Shown here: in pieces, positions 8,447 through 16,965 of the stretch | Layout of the letters: the number at the start of each line of letters is the position of its first letter | Position numbering within the stretch: the first letter of the stretch is position 1 | From: Akkermansia muciniphila | GTDB lineage: Bacteria > Verrucomicrobiota > Verrucomicrobiia > Limisphaerales > UBA9464 | Direction: 5' to 3' | Assembly (NCBI GenBank): GCA_945900455.1 | Contig: CAMDJH010000013.1 | Location: 1-46,314, forward strand | DNA: 46,314 nucleotides | Notes under the pieces: model-generated | What the model saw: only the letters and a program-made list of their open reading frames with translations | What the model was told of the DNA's origin: nothing | The model's database searches: none | Translations under genes and position numbers: made by a program

Positions 8447-9210
8447 GGGAGACAGATTTCGTCGGATTTCAGATCAGAAATAAATCCGTGGGCGGGTGCG
8501 TGAGTGATCATCAGATCGATTCCCGCGGCCTCTGCGGCGGCCTGGGGCGTGACGCCACAGGCCCAAAAGCACGGCACGTACTCGGACGGAGTCGTGCCCA
8601 CCGGCGGCCCGTGAAGAGGATGCGCCAGATCCGCTCCGATGGCTGCGGGATCCCCGATGTGCAGCGGCGCCCCGTGGTTCAACGGGAACCGCGCGGTGAC
8701 CTGAGTGGCCACGATCGCCTGCGCGGGAGTGAGCCACCGCATAGTCACGATCAAAGGCCCGCGGAAAGGACCCGCCGGCACCGTGGGGAGGGTCGTGCGA
8801 AGGACCCACCGATGCTGGTGCGTTGGGACACCGGCCCGTTCAAGCGCTTGGTCGAAGGAAATGCCCGACCCAATAAGGAAGGACACCAACCCGGGTTCCC
8901 AGAGATGCGTGATGCGGGTTTCATCCCCCATCCGGCGGCCCTGCCGGTAAACGGCGTATTTCGGCAAATCGGAGCGCAGATCGGCACCCGGCGCGAGGCG
9001 ACGAGGCTCCGGATCACCCGGGTCCATGATCTCCAGGACAGGACACGCGCGCGCGTTACGCTGGCAATAGACGAGAAAGTCGTAGGCGAGCGGCTGGCGC
9101 ACGATGACCAGATTGCACTGCACAAAGCCCGGCGCAAGGCCATGGGTCGGCCCAACGTGCCGGCCTTCACGAATCGCGAGGCGCGCTCGCTGCGCAGGCG
9201 ATGAAGTCAT
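8443..9210 (-). CDS. DUF1445 family putative hydro-lyase (D-glutamate cyclase-like)
   Basis: The 255 residues match the YcsI/UPF0317 family, annotated as putative hydro-lyases and related to mammalian D-glutamate cyclase. Visible landmarks are the N-terminal ARLAIREGRH and PTHGLAPGFVQCNLVIV, and near the C terminus EYVPCFWACGVTPQ, the most conserved block of the family. THAPAHGFISDL follows as usual. It is the first gene of the operon and starts at the ATG at 9210. Family biochemistry is poorly known; a role in dehydrating or cyclising a carboxylic-acid substrate in this pathway is inference from context. Confidence 0.88.
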   Translation of the reverse strand: MTSSPAQRARLAIREGRHVGPTHGLAPGFVQCNLVIVRQPLAYDFLVYCQRNARACPVLEIMDPGDPEPRRLAPGADLRSDLPKYAVYRQGRRMGDETRITHLWEPGLVSFLIGSGISFDQALERAGVPTHQHRWVLRTTLPTVPAGPFRGPLIVTMRWLTPAQAIVATQVTARFPLNHGAPLHIGDPAAIGADLAHPLHGPPVGTTPSEYVPCFWACGVTPQAAAEAAGIDLMITHAPAHGFISDLKSDEICLP

Positions 9211-9565
9211 GTGATGGCGGAGGCTCCCCCGGAATTGAGAGACTGACGAGCCTCAAGTTGGCACTCGTGCCCCGCTTGGGTGTATTCAGCCGATTGTCAC
9301 CGGCCATAATTGAACGAATTCCAAAACTCCCCGTCGAAAGTGTGTTGGGTGGAGCGTGACGGCTAAAGGGTTGGCAGAGGGAGCTTGTTTGGGTCGAGGT
9401 GCCGTCATCATTCTCCAGTTGGCCTCGACTCGCATCTGAGCGCCTGGGTGAAGGCGTAAACGTTCCTGTCACCAGAAAGGGGTCCGCCCTCCAGCGGGCC
9501 CTTTTCTTTGAAATTCATGGAAAGGGAACACTTCCAATCTTCGGCTGACAACACCCAACCCCCAC
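9211..9565. other. Intergenic region between catabolic and respiratory operons
   Basis: About 355 bases without a credible gene. Its left part must contain the promoter of the DUF1445-led operon (transcribed leftward); its right part holds a strong hairpin terminator for the respiratory operon. The one open frame over it (minus strand, 101 codons, 9167-9472) overlaps the DUF1445 start, has low-complexity composition and no recognisable domain. Confidence 0.55.
9475..9506 (-). terminator. Rho-independent terminator of the ACIII operon
   Basis: Arms 9475-9487 and 9494-9506 form a 13-base stem with two non-identical positions around a 6-base loop (CCTCCA). Read on the minus strand it ends in CCCCTTTTCT, giving a short U tract. 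It lies about 60 bases past the stop of the last respiratory gene. It is nearly symmetric and could also act on the plus strand. Confidence 0.75.
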
Positions 9566-10348
9566 TTACTTCGTCAGGTCTTGCAACAAAGCCTTGAGCT
9601 CGTCGGCGGGAAGGGCCTTAAGCCGTTCCTTCAACTGTACCGGCGTCAGAACCGCAGGGGCGGCACCGCCCGCCGGAATCTGTTCCAATTCGGTGACGGC
9701 CCATTGTGTCTTGCGGTCAGCGACCGCAGTTCGAACGGCCTTGACCGCTTCCGGCTTTACGACGGAGCCCTTATTGCCCCACGAAGTGCGAACGTAGGTC
9801 AGGACCGCTGCGATATTTTCGTCGCTCCCCACCGCGTCACCCTGGGGAGGCATCGACTGTGCTGGAATGTTGAATGTCGTTGTCGCATTGATCTGGATGG
9901 GCCCCTGCAGGCCATGGAGCACCAGACGAACCATTCGTTCAATACCCTCCGCATTGACCCAGTCGGATCCAACCAGCGGGGGCGCGATTCCGTCCTTACC
10001 CAATCCATCATCATTATGGCAGAGCCCGCAGATAGCGGTGTAGATCTGTTTGCCCTGCTTCTTGACCTTGGCATCCGGATCAAGCGATCCACCGGAACCG
10101 CCCGCGGAGCGCGGCGTTGGAATCTCGCTGAATTCATTGCCGTCAAAACGGCCGCTGAAGTGACTCAGATAACTTCCACCCCAAAAGACCATTCCGACCG
10201 CCAGCATTCCCAGTCCGAGATTGAACGAGGAAAAACCGCGCGGACCGGCCCCTGGATCCCCGAGAAGTCCCGCATGCAGGGCCCCGACGTCATGAGGCTC
10301 TGCGAGATGCGCGGGAGGAACGGAATAGTTCCGGAGAGGTTCGCTCAT
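9566..10348 (-). CDS. Membrane-anchored monohaem cytochrome c (CcoP-like position)
   Basis: A 260-residue protein with one membrane helix (about residues 42-60) and a class I cytochrome c domain: haem attachment CGLCH at 107-111 and the Met ligand in SMPPQGD at residue 166. The remaining C-terminal 70 residues are Ala/Lys-rich and probably form a helical tail. Its place after a CcoO-like gene corresponds to subunit III (CcoP) of cbb3 oxidases, but CcoP has two haems and this has one. The ATG overlaps the preceding stop (ATGA) and has GGAGG seven bases upstream. Its haem ligands are intact, unlike those of its two upstream partners, so it likely works as an electron carrier or exit site for the complex. 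Confidence 0.85.
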   Translation of the reverse strand: MSEPLRNYSVPPAHLAEPHDVGALHAGLLGDPGAGPRGFSSFNLGLGMLAVGMVFWGGSYLSHFSGRFDGNEFSEIPTPRSAGGSGGSLDPDAKVKKQGKQIYTAICGLCHNDDGLGKDGIAPPLVGSDWVNAEGIERMVRLVLHGLQGPIQINATTTFNIPAQSMPPQGDAVGSDENIAAVLTYVRTSWGNKGSVVKPEAVKAVRTAVADRKTQWAVTELEQIPAGGAAPAVLTPVQLKERLKALPADELKALLQDLTK

Positions 10349-10980
10349 TTATTTTCCTCCACGAGCTTCAGCGCGGCTTCGGGCAGAGCCACGGAAAACC
10401 GCAAGCTGCGCAAGTACGCCATCAACTGGTCCGCCTCAGCCGTCGGGACCAATTCCCAGCCGCTAGCGACCTCAAACCCCTTGGGCAATCGGAGCGCATC
10501 GACAGCGGGTGCACCCGTCACGGCCCGGAGTGTGAAGAAAAACGGGTTCGCAGCGCAGTAGGAGCCGGCCGTGATCGCACGCGGATTATACAAATGGAGA
10601 TAGGGCGGAGGATTGGTCCCCAGGCGCTCTCCATAGTTGGCTAGATCCGGTGCCAGACGTTGGCTTCCCAACTGCAAAGGCCGGTCGTACAGATAGTCTC
10701 GGGCTACACTTCGCCGGGATCCCCAACCGCGGGCGATGTCTCCACCCCCGTCCTCAGGCCGTACTTGTTGAGTATGGCACGCCACACACCCAAGCGACAC
10801 ATAAAGGCGGGCCCCCTGGGCCGCATCCCCGGGGCGCGCCTGCGGAAAAGACTGCCCCGTTTCCTCACTCACATTGGGCGCAAGATCGCCGAGTTGCTGG
10901 TGCGGAACGAGCACCAAGCCGCACCATGCCGTGGCGAACGTGAGCAATATTCCAAAGAAAATGAGCGGGCCCCGATTCAT
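10345..10980 (-). CDS. CcoO-like cytochrome c subunit with Met-to-Cys ligand change
   Basis: The 211 residues align with CcoO/FixO, the membrane monohaem cytochrome c of cbb3 oxidase: an N-terminal membrane helix, LYVSLGCVACHTQQVRP with the haem site at Cys65-Cys68-His69, DYLYDRPLQLGSQRLAPDLANYG, and LYNPRAITAGSYCAANPFFF. In true CcoO the last block is LYNPR followed by SxMPxYP, and the Met is the sixth haem ligand. Here that position is Cys142. A His/Cys-ligated haem would have a much lower potential, if the Cys does coordinate. It sits between the CcoN-like gene (3-base gap) and the monohaem cytochrome (overlapping). Homology to CcoO is clear; the altered ligand is seen by eye, its consequence is inferred. 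Confidence 0.85.
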   Translation of the reverse strand: MNRGPLIFFGILLTFATAWCGLVLVPHQQLGDLAPNVSEETGQSFPQARPGDAAQGARLYVSLGCVACHTQQVRPEDGGGDIARGWGSRRSVARDYLYDRPLQLGSQRLAPDLANYGERLGTNPPPYLHLYNPRAITAGSYCAANPFFFTLRAVTGAPAVDALRLPKGFEVASGWELVPTAEADQLMAYLRSLRFSVALPEAALKLVEENK

Positions 10981-10983
10981 GAA

Positions 10984-12459
10984 TTATCTGGCGGTCACGG
11001 ATTTCCCGGATTGGTCAATGAAGAGTGCCACAGCGGATCGGATTCCGGGCGTCCAGCAGCGAATGAGAAGCCAGCCAAAATTGGTCAGGAAGGCGAGGTT
11101 TCCGGCACTCATCAGTGCGAGCCCCAGGACGCGCCAACCAAAAACTGATCGCAACTGGTCGAAGATTTTAACCGCCGGCACCGCCGCGTCATTCAACTCA
11201 TTCCCCTGTCGGAGTCCGTCCACGGCAGCGGGAATTACCACCAAGGCCAAGCCCACGATGGTGAACCAGAAGTGCACCGATACGAGCCGCGGTGCGGGCC
11301 AGTCCCGGCGCATAAGTCGGGGCACAACGTGATAGGCGGCACCCAGGAATGTCAGTGCAACAAATCCGTGAAAGTACGCAAAGCCGCGGGCCCACTCATT
11401 CAGCGACAGGTGCGTCACCGCCGCCCGAAAACGGAGCGCATTGAGTGCGTTCCCCAAACTGACGAGGACGAAGCAGAAAACAGCCACCGCGAGGAACCGC
11501 AGCACTTGATTCTCGCAGACCTGACCTAATCGGGAACCGAGTACTGGCCCGGTATTCAACGCGACGATCGTTACCGGGATCAGCAAAAGCACCGTCGCCA
11601 CAATTCCAGCGCTCACGATCCACGCCGGGACGGGGCCGCCAATAAGCCGGGCCGGACCACTCCAGCCGCCGAACAAGGCAAGGGACCAGAAGGCGACGAC
11701 CGCCAGATGATAATTCCGGAGCGGGCGCCCCGTAATCACTGGAATAAAATAATAAATGGCGGCGAGCGCAAGAGGCGTTAGCCACAGATGCTGGATCCCT
11801 CCGGCGAACCAGGCTCCAGTAATGGCCGGCAATACGCCCCGCCCCGGAAACGTCACCACCACAAGCTGGGCCGTTGTCAATAACCACGGAAACCAAAACA
11901 TCGCCCCCAGTAAGAACCACTGCGAAGCATAGTACGGACCCGAGGTGTGATGCGCCCATGTTTGGACGCCCCAGATTCCAACAAACATGTACGCGGCGAG
12001 CAGCATCCATTGGGAGTACGCCGGCATCTCGAGGCCGGCGTGTCCGGTGCCATCCCCGAGAAGAATCGCGAGGATCCCAACGGTCAGCGCAAGGTTCCAG
12101 AGCACATTGCCCGCAGCAATCAAGCCGGAGGCGACCAACGGAGTTCGACCGAGCCTTACCAGCAGCCACAATCCGATTCCGAGTCCCATCTGCGAGGCGA
12201 ATCCATATACCAGCGCATTCTCAGCCGCGGGAACTAATCGCCCATAGGTCATGGCCGGACAGACAGCGCACCAGTCGGGACACAAAAGACGAATGCCGGC
12301 CTCGAATTGAAGCAAAGTTCCGACGAGCAGCCAGGCGAGCCCACTCAATAGAAAGTAGAGCACCGGCAATTGGCAAGAGGCGTCGAGCTCCGCCCAGGGA
12401 GGAGCGGGCGGGTGGGCCGCCAGGGCATCCTTCTTCGCAATGGTTCCAGTTTGGCTCAT
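10984..12459 (-). CDS. CcoN-like haem-copper oxidase subunit I lacking metal ligands
   Basis: A 491-residue polytopic membrane protein that aligns with cbb3 oxidase subunit I (CcoN) along most of its length: YGRLVPAAENALVYGF with FGRLRPVHTNAVIFAF, AWFAGGIQHLWLTPLAL before YYFIP, AFWSLALFGGWSGPARL with the FW..WAGPHHL block, and THLSLNEWARGF before YHVVPRL. At these places the functional residues are replaced: low-spin haem His is Ala79, CuB His are Gly220, Ala270 and Arg271, the cross-linked Tyr is Gly264, and the paired haem His are Arg358 and Phe360. Conserved non-ligand residues (VHFW, GRP) remain, so it is a maintained but cofactor-free pseudo-oxidase rather than a random decay product. 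The loop before helix II has three Cys (60, 64, 67). It may scaffold the adjacent cytochromes onto ACIII. Confidence 0.85.
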   Translation of the reverse strand: MSQTGTIAKKDALAAHPPAPPWAELDASCQLPVLYFLLSGLAWLLVGTLLQFEAGIRLLCPDWCAVCPAMTYGRLVPAAENALVYGFASQMGLGIGLWLLVRLGRTPLVASGLIAAGNVLWNLALTVGILAILLGDGTGHAGLEMPAYSQWMLLAAYMFVGIWGVQTWAHHTSGPYYASQWFLLGAMFWFPWLLTTAQLVVVTFPGRGVLPAITGAWFAGGIQHLWLTPLALAAIYYFIPVITGRPLRNYHLAVVAFWSLALFGGWSGPARLIGGPVPAWIVSAGIVATVLLLIPVTIVALNTGPVLGSRLGQVCENQVLRFLAVAVFCFVLVSLGNALNALRFRAAVTHLSLNEWARGFAYFHGFVALTFLGAAYHVVPRLMRRDWPAPRLVSVHFWFTIVGLALVVIPAAVDGLRQGNELNDAAVPAVKIFDQLRSVFGWRVLGLALMSAGNLAFLTNFGWLLIRCWTPGIRSAVALFIDQSGKSVTAR

Positions 12460-12483
12460 GATTTACGGGACGTGGGCCAGCCG

Positions 12484-12849
12484 CTATTCAAAGCTGACCT
12501 TCTTTTGCGAATTTTCATACCGCTCCAACAGTTTGGCGCGACCGGCGGCCGCATCCTTCCATTCCTCCGCGACAATCTCCATGCCGCGAGCCACCGGCAA
12601 GCGGTACCAGCCTTTGTTAACGTCCTCGACCTTATAGGAAGTGATGGCTTCGAGGCCGGCAGCGCGAATTTCACCCAGGGCCTTTCTCCGGACCTCCGCA
12701 CGGGCGGAGTCGACCGGGCCCACGTCGGCCCTGCGAACCAGCAGCCAAGCGAGAACCCCCACGATCAGAAAGGACCCCAATACCCCGAAGAAGCCGGCGA
12801 AAAGGCTCTTCGTCTTGTCGGAACAGCAGGCAGTTATGCTCATGATCAA
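12484..12849 (-). CDS. Small single-helix membrane protein of the ACIII/cbb3-like operon
   Basis: The 121-residue product has one strong membrane helix (about residues 15-39) followed by a charged soluble domain with KGWYRLPVARGMEIVAEEW. That block recalls the WxRIPIxxAM stretch of small proteins encoded beside oxidase genes in other phyla; this is memory, not a search. The ATG at 12849 overlaps the stop of actF by 4 bases; a second ATG two codons on is equally possible. Two adjacent Cys occur before the helix. Position between actF and the CcoN-like gene suggests a small subunit or assembly factor joining the two modules. No defined family name can be given. Confidence 0.75.
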   Translation of the reverse strand: MIMSITACCSDKTKSLFAGFFGVLGSFLIVGVLAWLLVRRADVGPVDSARAEVRRKALGEIRAAGLEAITSYKVEDVNKGWYRLPVARGMEIVAEEWKDAAAGRAKLLERYENSQKKVSFE

Positions 12850-14147
12850 TGATGGGCGGCGGGTTGACTATCCGCAGGAATCTCGTGATGGGTGATTGCT
12901 TCCAGAAGCCGCGGATCCTTCAACGGATAAGGAGCCGTCTTCAGATAGTTCTTCCAGAACACCACTCCCAGAAATCCAACCATGCCGAACCAGCAAAGAG
13001 GATCGAGCAGGGTCAAATGCAGCCCGCTTGGATATAGCACCGGCATGACATTAAAGGTCATATCAACGTAATGCATCAACCACGCCCACACCGCAATCGG
13101 CAGCATGACCGCCAAGTTGTGTTTGATGTCCTGGTTCAGAAGGATAACAAACGGCACGATGAAATGACCAAAGAGGATCAGCATGCCAACCCATTTCCAA
13201 CTTCCACGCTCCCGATTGACGTACCAGAAGGTCTCCTCGGGCATTGCGGCATTCCAAATCAGGAAGTATTGAGAAAAGTGGATATAGGCGTAGAAAACCG
13301 TGAATCCGAAGAATAAGACGGCCAGATCATGCTTTTGGCGGTAGAAAATCACCTTTTCCAAAGGTTGCCCCGGCTGGCTTAGCCAGAGCGTGACAACATA
13401 CATCGTGATCAACGTGGTCCACACGCTGCCCGCGAAATAATAAACGCCGTACATCGTGCTGAAGAATTGATACTGCAAGGACTTCATCAGCGAAAAGCAA
13501 ACAGCGGTTAGTGTAAAAGCGAAGACGAAGATACCCCATGCCGCCTGCACGCGCGCTTTACGAGTCCAGATCGCCGCACCGTCCGTGTCTTGAGCAACCG
13601 ACCAACTGCGGAACCGGAAGGCCATAAATGTCCACAGGGAAAAGATCAACACCAGGATCAGCGTCCAGACCGGGCGGTTAAACCAGGCCTTCTTGACGTC
13701 GAGCGAGTGGTCTGTGGCCGGATCAATATTCATCCAGGGAAACACCGCCGGAGCGAAGATCAGCAGCGGTAACGCGAGGAGCCCCAGGACCGGTATCAGA
13801 CACGCCACCTGCTCCGTCACCCGCCGGATTGGCACCGACCACGCTGCGTCGAAGAGGTGATGAATGAGGACGAGGAAGAAGCAGCCCATGACCAAGCTGA
13901 GGCAGAACATGTAAGCCGTGAGGTAGCTGTAGAGGAACTGCTGCCCCAAGGTGGGGGCCGGTGCCGCGGAGTGGTCCGATGTTCCATCGGGCGAAATCGC
14001 CGGGGCGGCTGGGCCATTTCCGTGAACAGCTGGAGTGGCGCTATCATGTTCCGCAGCGGCCCCAATCGAGACAGGCGCAAATGCGAGCAACCCAGCGAAA
14101 GCCAGCAGCGAAAAGAACCACTTCATGATGGATAGGGAGGATTTCAT
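12846..14147 (-). CDS. actF: Alternative complex III subunit ActF
   Basis: A 433-residue membrane protein with about ten helices, resembling the ActF/NrfD-like quinol:cytochrome c oxidoreductase subunit found in all ACIII clusters. After a hydrophobic N-terminal segment and a Pro/Ala-rich stretch come helices such as YLTAYMFCLSLVMGCFFLVL and characteristic segments SLQYQFFSTMYGVYYFAGS, FGFTVFYAYIHFSQYFLIWN and PEETFWYVNRERGSW. These last three are conserved in ActF. In solved ACIII structures ActF has a proposed proton path but no bound quinol. The start at 14147 lies seven bases after the actE stop; a Met at codon 8 is an alternative. The C terminus is His-rich. Confidence 0.9.
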   Translation of the reverse strand: MKSSLSIMKWFFSLLAFAGLLAFAPVSIGAAAEHDSATPAVHGNGPAAPAISPDGTSDHSAAPAPTLGQQFLYSYLTAYMFCLSLVMGCFFLVLIHHLFDAAWSVPIRRVTEQVACLIPVLGLLALPLLIFAPAVFPWMNIDPATDHSLDVKKAWFNRPVWTLILVLIFSLWTFMAFRFRSWSVAQDTDGAAIWTRKARVQAAWGIFVFAFTLTAVCFSLMKSLQYQFFSTMYGVYYFAGSVWTTLITMYVVTLWLSQPGQPLEKVIFYRQKHDLAVLFFGFTVFYAYIHFSQYFLIWNAAMPEETFWYVNRERGSWKWVGMLILFGHFIVPFVILLNQDIKHNLAVMLPIAVWAWLMHYVDMTFNVMPVLYPSGLHLTLLDPLCWFGMVGFLGVVFWKNYLKTAPYPLKDPRLLEAITHHEIPADSQPAAHH

Positions 14148-14154
14148 GGTTGGC

Positions 14155-14784
14155 TCATTTTATTTTGGAAAGTTGGTCTGCCGGCACGTCAGCCTTGGCG
14201 CCATAATGGCTGACTTGCAACGCGCGGACGTAGGCAACAATTGCCCACCGGTCGCTCACGGGAATTTGTGCCCCGTATCCCTTCATCGTACTCTTACCGA
14301 CCGTTATGGTGGCGAAGAGATCGCCATCCGGCGTCCTGATCAGTTTGTCCTGGTGAAGGTTGGCGACATTACCCATCCCGAACCGGCTCGTGATCCCCTT
14401 GCCATCCCCTTGCAGGCCGTGGCACGGCTGGCAGTAAATATTGAATCGTTCCTGCCCGCGTTTGACCATGCGTGCGTCGACGGACACGGGAATTGCCTCC
14501 ACGAAGTTGGTGGTACCGGCGATCTTGCCCGTGTTTTCCGGCGTATCGGCGTAGTTCGAGCCTCGGGCGACCGTGCCAGCAACGGCCAAGCGGGAGGAGA
14601 GTCCGTCGGCGAAACCCGAAAACTTGGTGGTGGTCTGAGGCCGAAGCTTGGGCTGCCGATCCATGTCCGGAAAGATTTCAATGGGCGGACGGCGTGAAAT
14701 GGATCCCCGGAATCCGGCGACCGCGATTACCGCGATCACCGTGAGAGCCCAAATCGAAAAAAACCAGGCGAGAAATTTACGCAT
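14155..14784 (-). CDS. actE: Alternative complex III subunit ActE (monohaem cytochrome c)
   Basis: A 209-residue cytochrome c with an N-terminal membrane anchor (residues 5-24), haem attachment CQPCH at 118-122 within YCQPCHGLQGDGKG, and the Met ligand at about residue 167 in STMKGYGAQIPVSDRW. ActE is the haem subunit of ACIII that passes electrons out of the complex. The open frame extends 35 codons upstream, but the ATG at 14784 has GGAGG eight bases before it and lies directly next to the actD stop, so this start is preferred. Gene order actD-actE-actF is the standard one. Confidence 0.93.
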   Translation of the reverse strand: MRKFLAWFFSIWALTVIAVIAVAGFRGSISRRPPIEIFPDMDRQPKLRPQTTTKFSGFADGLSSRLAVAGTVARGSNYADTPENTGKIAGTTNFVEAIPVSVDARMVKRGQERFNIYCQPCHGLQGDGKGITSRFGMGNVANLHQDKLIRTPDGDLFATITVGKSTMKGYGAQIPVSDRWAIVAYVRALQVSHYGAKADVPADQLSKIK

Positions 14785-14785
14785 A

Positions 14786-15325
14786 TCAGTCCTCCACAAG
14801 TTCCACGTTTCTTGCGGCCGTCTTCTCGAGCAGCGTTCGCGCCAGGGAAAATTTTGGATCGGCAGCCTCGATGCAGATAAAGAACGCATCGTCGGTCGCT
14901 TTCTTAAAGCGTTGGTTTCGGAAGAGCGGGTTATAGAACCGAGGCAGGCCGCACAAAACTGCCAGTCCGAAGAGCGTCCCGAAAGCGCTCAGGAGAATCG
15001 TCATTTCATACGACACCGGGAAAGCATACAACGGCGTAAACAACGGCTTGCCGCCAACCACCAGCGGGTAGTTGTACTCGTTCATCCACCAGATCATGAT
15101 CATGCCGGAGAAGAAGCCGATAAATCCGCCCGTGAACGTGAACCAGCCGACCGGTGATTTCTTAACGCCCATGGCCTGATCCATCCCATGGATCGGGAAC
15201 GGCGAATATACGTCCCATTTTGAAAAACCGGCATCGCGGCATTGGATGGCGGCCGCCATTACATCCGCCGGAGTCTGAAACTCGGCGAGCAGGCTATGGG
15301 GCCTTGCAGTTGTTTCCATGTTCAT
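14786..15325 (-). CDS. actD: Alternative complex III subunit ActD (DUF3341)
   Basis: The 179 residues match the ActD/DUF3341 family: a short soluble domain (LLAEFQTPADVMAAA, FSKWDVYSPFPIHGMDQAMG) followed by two membrane helices (FTFTGGFIGFFSGMIMIWWM and YEMTILLSAFGTLFGLAVLC). The PFPIHGMDQAMG block is diagnostic. ActD packs against ActC and ActF in the membrane; it binds no cofactor. Start is the ATG at 15325 or a Met two codons later. It sits 48 bases after actC. Confidence 0.93.
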   Translation of the reverse strand: MNMETTARPHSLLAEFQTPADVMAAAIQCRDAGFSKWDVYSPFPIHGMDQAMGVKKSPVGWFTFTGGFIGFFSGMIMIWWMNEYNYPLVVGGKPLFTPLYAFPVSYEMTILLSAFGTLFGLAVLCGLPRFYNPLFRNQRFKKATDDAFFICIEAADPKFSLARTLLEKTAARNVELVED

Positions 15326-15373
15326 GGCGTTCGTCGTAAAATAAGGTATCTCGGCGGCATTAGCCTCGTCGAT

Positions 15374-16867
15374 TTAGTGATGGCCCTTCGCACCACCCGA
15401 CGGGTGATGCGGGTCGGCCTGCGGCGTGACGCCCTTGACCTCGCTGATAGCGATCACCGGGAGAAATCGCATGAACAGGAGGAACAGCGTCATGAAGAGG
15501 CCAAAGCTTCCGGCAAACGTACAGACATCGACCCAGCTTGGGTTGAAGTAACCCCAGCTCGACGGGAGATAATCGCGGTGCAACGACGTCACAATGATGA
15601 CAAATCGTTCGAACCACATACCGATATTGACAACAATGGATACCAACCAGACGAACACCATATTGGTCCGGAGTTTCTTCGACCAGAAAAGGTGCGGGCT
15701 GATGACGTTGCAACTAATCATCATCCAGTAGGCCCACCAATACGGAGCCGGGGGCACCTTGAAAAGGGGCCCGAAAATAAATGGATCGGCCACGCGGTTG
15801 CGGAGAAAAGCCCACAGCTCGTAGGGACTTCCGCCGTACCAGGCGATGAAAAATTCCATGCCGTACGCGTATCCGACGATGGATCCGGTCGCGAGGATCA
15901 CCTTGCACATCAATTCCACGTGACGGACGGTTATAATATCCTCCAGTTTGAAGAGTGTCCGCATCGGCAGGAGGAGAGTGAGAACCATGCCAAAACCGGA
16001 GAATATGGCGCCCGCGACGAAATAAGGCGGGAAGATGGTGGTGTGCCATCCGGGGACCTGCGACACCGCGAAGTCGAACGACACGATCGAGTGCACGGAC
16101 AGCACGAGCGGGGTACTCAGGCCGGCCAGAATCAGGTAGGCCTTCTCATAGTTGCTCCAGTGCCGGTTTGAACCCGACCAGCCGAGGGCGAAGAAACCGT
16201 AGAAAAACTTCCGCAGAGTCGTCTTGGCGCGGTCACGCAGGGTGGCAAGATCCGGCACAAGACCCACATACCAGAAGAGCACCGAGACGGTGCCGTAAGT
16301 CGAGACCGCAAAGACGTCCCAGAGCAGGGGCGAGCGGAACTGCGGCCAGACATCCATGTGATTGGGAATCGGGGGCAGCCAGAGCATTGCAAACCAAACA
16401 CGTCCCGTATGGATGACAGGGAAAATGCCGGCGCAAACCACGGCGAAGATCGTCATTGCCTCCGCCGCACGGTTGATGGACGTGCGCCATTTTTGCCGCA
16501 GCAAAAAGAGCACGGCGGAGATCAAGGTGCCCGCGTGGCCAATACCGATCCAAAAAACGAAATTCGTTATATCCCAAGCCCAGTCGGCCGGCTGATTCAA
16601 ACCCCAGACGCCGATGCCAGTGGAAATTAGGTAGGCGATGAGCCCGAACATCATGGCGGCACCGCCGGCGGAGACGATGAACGCCGGCCACCACCATTTC
16701 GGCATGGGGTTTTCGCAGATCCCGGCGATGGCATTCGTGATCCATCCCAGCGAACGATTGTTGAGCACCAACGGCTCACGGGCCAACTCGCGAGGGGGTT
16801 CGGCGGCCTTGACTGCGGCGGCGTGTCCGCGCGGAGCCGGCAGAGTAGCCGTGGTCGCTTTAGCCAC
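15374..16867 (-). CDS. actC: Alternative complex III subunit ActC (NrfD-like quinol-binding)
   Basis: A 497-residue NrfD/PsrC-type membrane protein with about ten helices. ActC binds menaquinol near the iron-sulfur subunit ActB and is the site of quinol oxidation. Visible conserved stretches include [74 protein letters not shown] and [13 protein letters not shown], all typical of ActC. His, Asp and Arg residues in these blocks are the proposed quinol and proton ligands. The start is GTG at 16867 with a clear GGAGGT six bases upstream. The C terminus is His/Gly rich. Confidence 0.94.
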   Translation of the reverse strand: MAKATTATLPAPRGHAAAVKAAEPPRELAREPLVLNNRSLGWITNAIAGICENPMPKWWWPAFIVSAGGAAMMFGLIAYLISTGIGVWGLNQPADWAWDITNFVFWIGIGHAGTLISAVLFLLRQKWRTSINRAAEAMTIFAVVCAGIFPVIHTGRVWFAMLWLPPIPNHMDVWPQFRSPLLWDVFAVSTYGTVSVLFWYVGLVPDLATLRDRAKTTLRKFFYGFFALGWSGSNRHWSNYEKAYLILAGLSTPLVLSVHSIVSFDFAVSQVPGWHTTIFPPYFVAGAIFSGFGMVLTLLLPMRTLFKLEDIITVRHVELMCKVILATGSIVGYAYGMEFFIAWYGGSPYELWAFLRNRVADPFIFGPLFKVPPAPYWWAYWMMISCNVISPHLFWSKKLRTNMVFVWLVSIVVNIGMWFERFVIIVTSLHRDYLPSSWGYFNPSWVDVCTFAGSFGLFMTLFLLFMRFLPVIAISEVKGVTPQADPHHPSGGAKGHH

Positions 16868-16965
16868 AGAACACCTCCGTCAGGTTGAGGGCCTGCCGAC
16901 GCAAGCGCGTGGGCTTTTCCAAGGGATGCTGACTGATGGCAAAGGCGATCATCGGACGAAATCGG

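Noticed and set aside
7043..8503. 486-codon plus-strand open frame
   Set aside because: Antisense shadow of the DapA-like gene and its neighbours; no domain on the plus strand while the minus strand has clear motifs.
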